From Poriferisodalis sp965215815 (GTDB lineage Bacteria; Actinomycetota; Acidimicrobiia; Acidimicrobiales; Poriferisodalaceae), in assembly GCF_965215815.1 (NCBI RefSeq), contig NZ_CBDCEO010000013.1, forward strand, positions 1,860,001-1,924,000: DNA of 64,000 nt, read 5' to 3'. Made by a program: the position numbers and the translations under genes. The notes under the pieces were generated by a model that was not told the origin of the DNA, searched no databases, and was given only the letters and a program-made list of their open reading frames with translations. Below, piece by piece: positions 42,651-50,362 of the stretch (positions are counted from its first letter, which is position 1; the number at the start of each line of letters is the position of its first letter).

Positions 42651-43580
42651 ATGTGCGGTATAGCCGGAGTGATCCACCGCGACGGACGCGCCGACATCGG
42701 AGCGGAGCTCACCGCCATGCTCCAATCCATGAAGCACCGGGGGCCGGATTCCACTGGCTACGCGGTATACGGGCCAGCCGACGACCTCGTCGTCATCCGG
42801 TTCGTGCTGGCCGAGCCCAACAAGAGCGCCGGCTTCGGCATGGCCGAACGCCTCGAACGCAACCGGGCCGAGGTGGAGAGTCGTTTGGCCAAGATCGGCG
42901 CCGAGGTGGCCGCGGTCACCGGCGAGACCGGTTACGCGTTCCGGGCCACCATCCGCTACGGCGGCGACCTCAAGGCGCTGGCCGACTACCTCGAGGACGT
43001 GCCCGGCTGCGAGGTGTTGTCGTTGGGCAGCTCCCTGGAGATCATCAAGGATCTCGGCGATGCCGCAACGGTGAGCGATCAGTACAACCTGGGGTCGTTC
43101 CGTGGCACCCACGGCATCGGTCATGTGCGCATGGCCACCGAATCCCAAGTGGACCTGGCCAGTGCCCACCCTTACTGGGCCTACCCGTTCGCGGACGTGG
43201 CCGTGGTGCATAACGGCCAGCTCACCAACTACCACCAGTGGCGCCGGCGTCTCGAACAACATGGCCACCGATTCCAGAGCAAGTGCGACTCCGAGATCAT
43301 CGCCGTCTACCTCGCTGAGTACATGTCGAGGGGCCTGTCGCTGGAAACGTCGATGAAGCACAGCCTCGATGAGCTCGACGGCGTGTTCACCTACGTGTGC
43401 GTCACCGGCAACCAGATGGGAATCGCCAAGGACGAAATGGCTGCCAAGCCGCTGGTGCTGTTCGAGTCCGAGCCGCTGGTGGCGGTGGCCACCGAGGAAG
43501 TGGCCATCCGAGCATTGGTGAAACGCGAGGTGGAAACCCGCGATCCCTACGAGAGAGAGGTGCTGGTATGGCAGGTGTAG
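42651..43580 (+). CDS. mgsA: N-methylglutamate synthase subunit A (class II glutamine amidotransferase-like)
   Basis: 309 residues. 'MCGIAGV' places the Ntn nucleophile Cys at position 2, and 'SMKHRGPDSTGYAVYG' and 'HVRMATESQVDLASAHP' bind the glutamyl substrate. In the NMG pathway this domain releases methylamine from gamma-glutamylmethylamide and channels it to MgsC. The ribosome site AAGGGGGT precedes the ATG. The 3' end overlaps mgsB by 13 nt. Confidence 0.93.
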   Translation: MCGIAGVIHRDGRADIGAELTAMLQSMKHRGPDSTGYAVYGPADDLVVIRFVLAEPNKSAGFGMAERLERNRAEVESRLAKIGAEVAAVTGETGYAFRATIRYGGDLKALADYLEDVPGCEVLSLGSSLEIIKDLGDAATVSDQYNLGSFRGTHGIGHVRMATESQVDLASAHPYWAYPFADVAVVHNGQLTNYHQWRRRLEQHGHRFQSKCDSEIIAVYLAEYMSRGLSLETSMKHSLDELDGVFTYVCVTGNQMGIAKDEMAAKPLVLFESEPLVAVATEEVAIRALVKREVETRDPYEREVLVWQV

Positions 43581-44362
43581 GTTCCCGCAGCGGGATCGCC
43601 TATGACGCCCGTGGGCTCGTGGAGCCCCATGCGGAGATGCCCGACAACGTCGAACTCGACGGTGCCAGGGCCCGTTTCGACGCAGCTGATCTGACCATCC
43701 GCCAGATCAACATGGTGCTGCGCAAACTCATCTACGACGACGGCATCACCGATGTGACGGTGCTCAATCCCGCCTCGAAGCACTCGTTAGCGGTGGGGAT
43801 ACTGAAGCGCTGCCGGATTCACTTCGAGGGAAGCCCCGGCTGGTTTGCCTGCGGGCTCATCGACGGCCCTGAAGTGACGATCAACGGCCGCGTGGGCTGG
43901 TCTGTGGCCGAGAACATGATGTCGGGCGTCGTCACGATCGAGCGCGGCGCCGGTTCGCTGACCGGTGCAGCCATCCGAGGCGGCGACCTCATCGTGAAAG
44001 GCGATGTCGGTGCCCGTACCGGTATTGATCAGAAGGGCGGCACGATCATCGTGCTCGGCAATGTCGGCATCAACACCGGGTTCATGATGCAGCGGGGACG
44101 CCAGATCATCTGCGGCAACGCGGGTCAGAACCTGGGTGACTCGATGTACGACGGCGCCCTCTATGTGGGCGGCAAGGTGGCGTCGCTGGGCGTGGACTGC
44201 GTGCCCGGAGAGTGGGACGACGCCGACACCGAGTTCATCGAGCGCAAGTTCCGCATCCATGGGCTCGGCGATCCGCCCGAATTCCAGAAATTCGTCTGCG
44301 GCAAGATGCTGCACAACTACGACTTGCTCGAGCCTTCCGAGCGCAAGCTCGTCATCCACTAG
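43568..44362 (+). CDS. mgsB: N-methylglutamate synthase subunit B (GltB C-terminal beta-helix domain)
   Basis: 264 residues. The repeated glycine pattern ('RGGDLIVKGDVGARTG', 'GTIIVLGNVGINTGFMMQRG', 'GGKVASLG') is the right-handed beta-helix of the glutamate synthase C-terminal domain, here a separate polypeptide as in GlxC/MgsB. It scaffolds the amidotransferase and synthase subunits. The start at 43568 lies inside mgsA, consistent with coupling. Confidence 0.93.
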   Translation: MAGVGSRSGIAYDARGLVEPHAEMPDNVELDGARARFDAADLTIRQINMVLRKLIYDDGITDVTVLNPASKHSLAVGILKRCRIHFEGSPGWFACGLIDGPEVTINGRVGWSVAENMMSGVVTIERGAGSLTGAAIRGGDLIVKGDVGARTGIDQKGGTIIVLGNVGINTGFMMQRGRQIICGNAGQNLGDSMYDGALYVGGKVASLGVDCVPGEWDDADTEFIERKFRIHGLGDPPEFQKFVCGKMLHNYDLLEPSERKLVIH

Positions 44363-44373
44363 GGGAAAGAGAC

Positions 44374-45777
44374 ATGGCCGATACGAACGAGGTCAACGTG
44401 AGCACCGACGTGCTCGGCAAGAGTCGGATCTTCACCCGCGAGGTCATCAACGACATCCACGTGAAGGCCGAGCTCGGCCGCTACCGGATGCGGGGGTTCT
44501 CGATCTTCAAGAAGATCCCCCACTGGGACGAGCTGGTGTTCCTGCCCGGAACCCTCACTCGATTCGTGATCGAGGGCTACCGCGAGAAGTGCGACACCTC
44601 CACGGTCATCGGCTCTCGTTTCGCCGCTAAGCCGCTCGAGCTCGAAATCCCGGTGTACATCACGGGCATGAGCTTCGGTGCGCTGTCGCTGGAGGCCAAG
44701 ATGGCTCTGGCCAAGGGCGCGTCGATGGCTGGCACCGCCACCTGCTCGGGCGAGGGCGGAATGATCCCGCCAGAGCGCGACCTGTCCACCAAGTGGTACT
44801 ACCAAGTCATCCAGAGCCGTTACGGCTTCAACCCCCACCACCTGATGCTGGCCGACGCGGTGGAGTTCTTCATCGGCCAAGGTTGCAAGGTCGGACTGGG
44901 CGGCCACCTGATGGGTCAGAAGGTCACCGAGCAGGTTGCTGAGATGCGGTCGCTGCCGGCGGGCATCGACCAGCGGTCGCCGGCCCGCCACCCTGACTGG
45001 CTCGGCCCCGACGATCTGTCGCTGAAGATCCAAGAGATTCGCGAAGCCACTGACTATCAGGTCCCCATTCAGCTCAAGCTGGGATCTGCCCGGGTGTACG
45101 ACGACGTGCGCATGGCGGCCAAGTGCGGCCCCGACGTCATCTACCTCGATGGGGCCGAGGGCGGCACCGGTGCGGGACCGCATCTGGCCACTGAGGAGAC
45201 CGGCATCCCGCTGATGGCGGCCATCCCTGAGGCCCGGCGGGCGCTTGAGGATGTGGGCCTCGCCGACGACATCGACCTCGTCGTGGCGGGTGGCATCCGC
45301 AACGGCGGCGACGTGGCCAAGTGCCTGGCCTTGGGTGCAGATGCCATCGCGTTGGGCACGGCTGCGTTGATGGCGCTCAACTGCAACAAGGAGATCCCTG
45401 GCGTCACCGACTACGAGGGCACGATCGGCGTGCCCGCGGGCGAGTGTTACCACTGCCACACGGGTCGGTGTCCCGTCGGCGTGGCCACCCAGGACGTCGA
45501 GCTGCGCAAGCGCTTGGACGTCGATGAGGCCGCTCTTCGGGTCTACAACTTCCTCCTCACCCTCACCATGGAAGTGCAGATGCTGGCCCGGGCTTGCGGC
45601 AAGACCGATGTCCATTCTCTGGAGCCCGAGGACCTGGCCGCGCTCACCTACGAGGCGGCCGCCATGGCCAAGGTGCCGCTCGCGGGCACCGACTACATCC
45701 CGGGTGTCAGCGAGGAGCGGAACATGCAAGAGATCCGCGACCTCTTCGACCGCTACGTGATCGACAAGGGAGTGTGA
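44374..45777 (+). CDS. mgsC: N-methylglutamate synthase subunit C (FMN/Fe-S glutamate synthase domain)
   Basis: 467 residues. The FMN-binding barrel shows in 'YLDGAEGGTGAGP' and 'VVAGGIRNGGDVAKCLALG'. Cys358, Cys361 and Cys366 ('GECYHCHTGRCPVG') match the [3Fe-4S] ligands of glutamate synthase. It transfers methylamine to 2-oxoglutarate to form N-methylglutamate. It follows mgsB by 11 bp with ribosome site GGGGAAAGAG. Confidence 0.93.
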   Translation: MADTNEVNVSTDVLGKSRIFTREVINDIHVKAELGRYRMRGFSIFKKIPHWDELVFLPGTLTRFVIEGYREKCDTSTVIGSRFAAKPLELEIPVYITGMSFGALSLEAKMALAKGASMAGTATCSGEGGMIPPERDLSTKWYYQVIQSRYGFNPHHLMLADAVEFFIGQGCKVGLGGHLMGQKVTEQVAEMRSLPAGIDQRSPARHPDWLGPDDLSLKIQEIREATDYQVPIQLKLGSARVYDDVRMAAKCGPDVIYLDGAEGGTGAGPHLATEETGIPLMAAIPEARRALEDVGLADDIDLVVAGGIRNGGDVAKCLALGADAIALGTAALMALNCNKEIPGVTDYEGTIGVPAGECYHCHTGRCPVGVATQDVELRKRLDVDEAALRVYNFLLTLTMEVQMLARACGKTDVHSLEPEDLAALTYEAAAMAKVPLAGTDYIPGVSEERNMQEIRDLFDRYVIDKGV

Positions 45778-45778
45778 C

Positions 45779-46249
45779 ATGTCGCAGACCACGAACGCAG
45801 CATCTGCTCACACAGGCGAGAGCTCACGCGAGACCCGCACCGTCGCCATCGACGCCGAAGTCCTGGCGGGGAAGCGGTTCGCCTACCAAGAAGACATGTC
45901 GCTGGTCACCGACATCGATCTTCTAGCGGTTACCCCAGGGCCCGACATCAACTGGCTCGAGGACATCACACTTCTCGAAGAGGACGGGGTGCCGGCGGTG
46001 TTCGACCGCTACTCGAACTCGTTCCTGAAGATCTACTTCGACATCCCGCCCGGCCGCGAGGACGAGATCGCCCGCAAGGTGCTCATGAAGCACCTCACCG
46101 AGGGCAACAGCTACGGCATCACCCTCAAGGACATCCACTGCAAGTTCCCGCAGGTGGAGCTGGGGCCGTGGGTCGAAGAATCGCGGATCGTCGGCACCGA
46201 CTGGCGCAAGCCGGTGCTGGAGGGCTGGACAGCCCCCGGCGGCCACTGA
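45779..46249 (+). CDS. Conserved-looking protein of unknown function within the methylamine operon
   Basis: 156 residues. The ATG starts one base after the mgsC stop. No signal, membrane segment or known motif is seen. A conserved-looking core, 'DRYSNSFLKIYFDIPPGRED' then 'LTEGNSYGITLKDIHCKFPQ', suggests a small globular alpha/beta fold. It lies between mgsC and an FAD amine-oxidase-like gene (46300), so it may be a small subunit of that flavoenzyme or of MgsABC. I cannot assign a family. Confidence 0.75.
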   Translation: MSQTTNAASAHTGESSRETRTVAIDAEVLAGKRFAYQEDMSLVTDIDLLAVTPGPDINWLEDITLLEEDGVPAVFDRYSNSFLKIYFDIPPGREDEIARKVLMKHLTEGNSYGITLKDIHCKFPQVELGPWVEESRIVGTDWRKPVLEGWTAPGGH

Positions 46250-46299
46250 GCCGTCGCACAGAAGCCACTCAAAGCAACTGAACCGAGGAGGCTGCGGTT

Positions 46300-47631
46300 A
46301 TGACACTGCCGACCAGGGCCCGCTTTGTCATCATCGGCGGAGGCATTCATGGCCTGTCGACAGCTTGGAACCTTGCCCGCGATCTGAGATCGTCGGGACG
46401 GGGATCGGGCGACGACATCGTCGTCATCGACAAGACCGGCGTAGGTGCGGGCGCCTCGGGCATCGCCTGTGGCGTGATTCGCAACAACTACTTCCAGCCC
46501 GCCATGCGTGAGCTCATGGCTCACTCGGTGGACGTCTGGGACAGCGATCCCGAGGCGTTCTCGTATCACCCCGTGGGCTACATGCAGATCAGCCATGAGG
46601 CGATGCGCGACGACGTGGCGTCGATCCACGCGCAGCAAGAGGCCATCGGCTACTCGTCGACGTTTGTTGAAGGTGCCGAGGCCTCGGCCAGCTACATGCG
46701 TGGGATCTTCGATGACTGGCAGGCGCAGGGCATTACCAGCGTCCTGCATGAGCACCGGGGCGGGTATGCCAACAACATGGCCTCGCTCAAGGGGCTGCTC
46801 GGCAAGGTCGAAGCCGAAGGCGTCGGCGTGGTCGGCGGCGTGACCGTGACCGGTTTCGACCAGGACAACTCTGGGGCGGTCACCGCAGTCCTCACCGATC
46901 AGGGACCCGTGGCGTGCGATCACGTGGTGGTGGCGGTGGGGCCGTGGGTACAGAAGATCTGGGCGATGCTCGACCTGCCGACGACAACCGACGTGCTCGC
47001 CAGCGACGGCCAGCTGCACAGCCGTCCGACGTGGACCTACATGTGCCTGCAGGAAGGCACGCTCACAGTCGACCCCGGCTACCTCACCGACAACGAGGGC
47101 AACATGCCGCCGGTAGTGCACGTCGACACCGATGCGCCGCTGTACGACGACGACGGGCTCGTGACTGAGGGGCCGTGGGGCGTCTACTACAAGCCGGACT
47201 TCAACTTCGGCGGCGTCCAGGGCGGCTATATGCCCTACGTCGTGGATAAGCCGTCTGCCGATGTGGCCGTCGACCCCTACGGACCCGACTCGCCCGACTT
47301 CGTTGTGGGGGGCGACTTCTATCGCACCTGGACTGCGGCGTTAGCTCACTGCCACAAGCGCTTCGAGGGCAAGACCCACCTCATCAGCGACGAGCCTTCA
47401 GGGGGGATCGGCAGCTTCTCGCCCGACAACTTCCCCGTGTTCGACACCTTCTGCGACAACGCCTACTTCATTGCCGACTCCAATCACGGCTACAAGATGA
47501 TCGGCGTGGGTGCGCTGGTGGCCAAGGAGCTGCTCGGAGAGCCCCAAGCACTGCTGGAGCCGTTCCGCTATTCGCGTTACGCCGAGGGCCGGCTCCACCC
47601 GGTGAGCAACTCGCCGTACCCCTGGAGCTAG
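46300..47631 (+). CDS. FAD-dependent oxidoreductase (DAO superfamily)
   Basis: 443 residues. The ATG at 46300 follows GAGGAGG. FAD motif 'VIIGGGIHGLSTAWNLARDL' is followed by 'GVGAGASGIACGVIRNNYFQP', related to sarcosine oxidase beta but with a distinct middle region and 'GGIGSFSPDNFPVFD' near the FAD-binding end. It ends the rightward run mgdABCD-gmaS-mgsABC-156aa-FAD. It likely oxidises a secondary amine. Since no dimethylamine monooxygenase is present, dimethylamine or a glutamyl-linked dimethyl compound is a candidate substrate (inference). Confidence 0.85.
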   Translation: MTLPTRARFVIIGGGIHGLSTAWNLARDLRSSGRGSGDDIVVIDKTGVGAGASGIACGVIRNNYFQPAMRELMAHSVDVWDSDPEAFSYHPVGYMQISHEAMRDDVASIHAQQEAIGYSSTFVEGAEASASYMRGIFDDWQAQGITSVLHEHRGGYANNMASLKGLLGKVEAEGVGVVGGVTVTGFDQDNSGAVTAVLTDQGPVACDHVVVAVGPWVQKIWAMLDLPTTTDVLASDGQLHSRPTWTYMCLQEGTLTVDPGYLTDNEGNMPPVVHVDTDAPLYDDDGLVTEGPWGVYYKPDFNFGGVQGGYMPYVVDKPSADVAVDPYGPDSPDFVVGGDFYRTWTAALAHCHKRFEGKTHLISDEPSGGIGSFSPDNFPVFDTFCDNAYFIADSNHGYKMIGVGALVAKELLGEPQALLEPFRYSRYAEGRLHPVSNSPYPWS

Positions 47632-47663
47632 CCAGTCCTAGGGTTGGCCAGTCCTGGGGCCGG

Positions 47664-48875
47664 CTAGGCGCGGGCGCTGGGCCCGTAGGACAGGTGCATG
47701 AGGTCGCCCTCGGCGAAGCGCGAGGGGCGCAGTGCCCGGGTGTCGATGGCGGGCGCGTCGCCGACCTGGTCGGTACCGAGCACATGGGCAGCCACGATCT
47801 CCCCGAGGGCCGGCGACAGCTTGAGCCCATGCCCTGAGAGGCCGACGGCCAGGTAGAGGCCATCGACTGGGCCGATCTCGCTGGCCCAGCCCAAGATGGG
47901 GTGATAGTCGGGTGAGACGTCGTAGGCGCCGCTGGTGGTCGAGACCGTGGCGGCGAAGCTCATCTCGGGCAGACGCTCGGTCATGGCCGCCCTGAGGCGC
48001 ACGGCGTGCTCCTGGTGGTCCGCGGGCGGTGCGTCGGCGAGCGGATCGGTGACCACTGGCATCTGCGGCGGGTAGGCCACGGCCACGACATGGCGCCCCA
48101 TGTCGGGGCGGATGACCAGGTTGGAGTTGCCGTCGGTGATGCAGGTTCCCAGCGCGGGCGCCCCAGGGCCCTGCGAGAGGACCGCCATGTCGAGCCGTCG
48201 CCGCTCGACAGGCACCTCCACGCCCAGCGGATCGAGAAGGTCGCGCGCCCAGGCGCCAGTGGCGGCGATGACGATGGGAGCCCGGATCTCCCCGGCAGAC
48301 GTCGCCACGCCCGTCACGGCGTTGCCAGACATCAGGATCTGGTCCACGGCGACCGGCGCCAGCACTGCAGCCCCCGCTGCGGTTGCAGCCGTGAGCCAGC
48401 TCAACACCATCTTCGTGACGTCGATGAAGCCGCCGTCAGGTTCGTAGGCGCCACCCGCGAGGCCGTCCGCGTTCACCAGGGGCTCGATCTCAGTGATCTC
48501 GCGGCCCACGACGAAGCGTGTATCGACGCCGAGGCCGCGGCCAAGGTCGATGTTGTACTGCAGTCCGTCCAGCTGATCCTCGGTCACCAACAGCATGTAG
48601 CCGAGCCGCGCATAGCCGGGGTCGCCGTAGCCCACCTCGGAGTCCCAGTTGCCGATGCAGTGGAACCCTCGCTGGGCGATACGCACCATCAGCTCATTTG
48701 AGTAGTGCTGGCGGATCTGGCCGAACGTCCGGCCCGAGATGCCCCCGACGGGCGCCCGAGCATCGACGATGGCCACTCGCAAGTCCGAGTGCCGGGCGAG
48801 CTGGTAGCCGATGCTGGCACCGATCACCCCGGCGCCGATCACCACCGCATCGACTTCGGTTGGGATCGCCCTCAC
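47664..48875 (-). CDS. FAD-dependent oxidoreductase (DAO superfamily, glycine/sarcosine oxidase-like)
   Basis: 403 residues from the GTG at 48875, preceded by GAGAGG; a TTG at 48890 would add five. 'VVIGAGVIGASIGYQLAR' binds FAD, 'SGRTFGQIRQHYSNELM' matches the flavin-proximal loop of sarcosine-oxidase-like proteins, and 'GLYLAVGLSGHGLKLSPALG' is the conserved C-terminal FAD loop. It is the last gene of the leftward run headed by Tmm, 39 bp after it. Substrate is probably an N-methylated amine or amino acid. Confidence 0.87.
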   Translation of the reverse strand: MRAIPTEVDAVVIGAGVIGASIGYQLARHSDLRVAIVDARAPVGGISGRTFGQIRQHYSNELMVRIAQRGFHCIGNWDSEVGYGDPGYARLGYMLLVTEDQLDGLQYNIDLGRGLGVDTRFVVGREITEIEPLVNADGLAGGAYEPDGGFIDVTKMVLSWLTAATAAGAAVLAPVAVDQILMSGNAVTGVATSAGEIRAPIVIAATGAWARDLLDPLGVEVPVERRRLDMAVLSQGPGAPALGTCITDGNSNLVIRPDMGRHVVAVAYPPQMPVVTDPLADAPPADHQEHAVRLRAAMTERLPEMSFAATVSTTSGAYDVSPDYHPILGWASEIGPVDGLYLAVGLSGHGLKLSPALGEIVAAHVLGTDQVGDAPAIDTRALRPSRFAEGDLMHLSYGPSARA

Positions 48876-48929
48876 AGCTCTGCCTCTCAACGCAATTTCT
48901 GGACGCGGCCCTCTGGCGTGCCCCGTGAA

Positions 48930-50273
48930 TCAGCCCGAGTCGGCCAGATAGGACTCGAGCGAGTCGTCGAGAGCATCCTCCCAGGACGTGTGGTGTATCG
49001 GCGCCATCGTGCCCGTTATCGGCGAGGTATGGCCGTGGTCGCGGTAGCCAAGGATCGACTGTTTCTTGTGTTTCTTCCAGTCCTTGAACATCTTGTTGAT
49101 GAGCGGTGTGTTCGGGTCGGGACAGTCGGTCTGGTCCAGCAGGTCCTGTGTGTAATCGCCTTGGAAGTCAATGGCGGCGTAGTCGTCGGGCACCTCGTCT
49201 TCCGCGGCCTGGAAGTCGTCAATCCAGCGGGCCTGCTTGTCGGCGTCGGGCAGCTCGATGCGGCCCAGGATGACGTCACGGGCGTACCAGGTCTGGGCGT
49301 CGAACATGTTGAACGTGTACCACTGGTCCTGCATCCCCAGGTACAGCATCCGGTTCTCGGGCTGGAACACCACACCCCGGTAGAGCATTGACGAAGCGAG
49401 CCGGTTGGCGGTCTTCAGCCGCAGGTCGTCGTCTATGAACGGGAAGTGGTGGAGGTAGCCCGTGCAAGAGACGATGGCGTCAACCTCGGAGCTGGTGCCG
49501 TCGGTGAAGTGCACCGTGCGGCCGTCCACGTGGGTGAGGATCGGTTTCTCGGTGATGCCCTCGGGCCAGTCGAAGCCCATCGGCCCGCTGCGCGACGAGC
49601 AGATGACCGACTGCGCCCCGTACTTCCACAGTTGTGATGCAACGTCCTCGGCCGAGTAGCTCGACCCGATGACGAGCACGACGCGGCCTTCGAACTGCAC
49701 GGCGTCGCGGAAGTCGTGGGCGTGCAGCAGTGTGCCCCCGAACGTCTCATACCCGGGGTAGTGGGGCATGTTGGGCGTGGAGAAGTGCCCGGTGGACACC
49801 ACGACCCAGTCGAAGTCCTCGCTGGTGGTGACGTCAGCGGTGTGGTCGTACGTCGTCACCGTGAAGCCATCACCGGTCGACGACCGGCTCACGCGCCGCA
49901 CTGATTGGTTGAACCGGATCTTGTCGCGGATGCCGCTGCGGTTGGCGCGGCCGATGATGTAGTCGTAGAGGACCTCGCGGGGCGGGAACGACGCAACCGG
50001 CTTGCCGAAGTGCTCCTCGAAGCCGTAGTCGCCGAATTCCAGGCACTCCTTGGGGCCGTTGGACCACAGATACCGGTACATGCTCCCGTGGCACGGCTCG
50101 CCGTGTTCATCGAGTCCCGTGCGCCAGGTGTAGTTCCACAGTCCGCCCCAGTCGTCCTGCTTCTCGAAGCAGACGAGCTCGATGTCCGAGGCCTCTGCTG
50201 AGCTGTCACTGGCGAACGCGTGCAGCTGCGAAAGTCCGCATGGCCCCGCGCCGATGATGGCTACCCGTGTCAT
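48930..50273 (-). CDS. tmm: Trimethylamine monooxygenase (flavin-containing monooxygenase)
   Basis: 447 residues. FAD motif 'IIGAGPCG' (6-13), the FMO identifying sequence 'FGGTLLHAHDF' (178-188) and NADPH motif 'VIGSSYSAED' (201-210) are all present. 'DDWGGLWNYTWRTGLDEHGE' and 'MYRYLWSNGPKECLEFGDY' are typical of bacterial Tmm. It oxidises trimethylamine to TMAO with NADPH and O2. Ribosome site GGGGGGA precedes the ATG. It lies next to tdm, the enzyme for the following step. Confidence 0.93.
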   Translation of the reverse strand: MTRVAIIGAGPCGLSQLHAFASDSSAEASDIELVCFEKQDDWGGLWNYTWRTGLDEHGEPCHGSMYRYLWSNGPKECLEFGDYGFEEHFGKPVASFPPREVLYDYIIGRANRSGIRDKIRFNQSVRRVSRSSTGDGFTVTTYDHTADVTTSEDFDWVVVSTGHFSTPNMPHYPGYETFGGTLLHAHDFRDAVQFEGRVVLVIGSSYSAEDVASQLWKYGAQSVICSSRSGPMGFDWPEGITEKPILTHVDGRTVHFTDGTSSEVDAIVSCTGYLHHFPFIDDDLRLKTANRLASSMLYRGVVFQPENRMLYLGMQDQWYTFNMFDAQTWYARDVILGRIELPDADKQARWIDDFQAAEDEVPDDYAAIDFQGDYTQDLLDQTDCPDPNTPLINKMFKDWKKHKKQSILGYRDHGHTSPITGTMAPIHHTSWEDALDDSLESYLADSG

Positions 50274-50315
50274 GTCTGAGTCCCCCCTGTGGTTAGATGT
50301 CTATGCAACGAGAGT

Positions 50316-50326
50316 AGAACAATTCT
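50316..50326. promoter_or_regulatory. Short palindrome in tmm upstream region
   Basis: AGAA-CAA-TTCT lies 43 bp upstream of the tmm ATG, in the 89-bp gap behind tdm. It could bind one of the local regulators (LysR or XRE-cupin). Evidence is only the symmetry and position. Confidence 0.25.
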
Positions 50327-50362
50327 CAGTCTTGCATCCCTGCGCAAGGACGCAGGACACGC

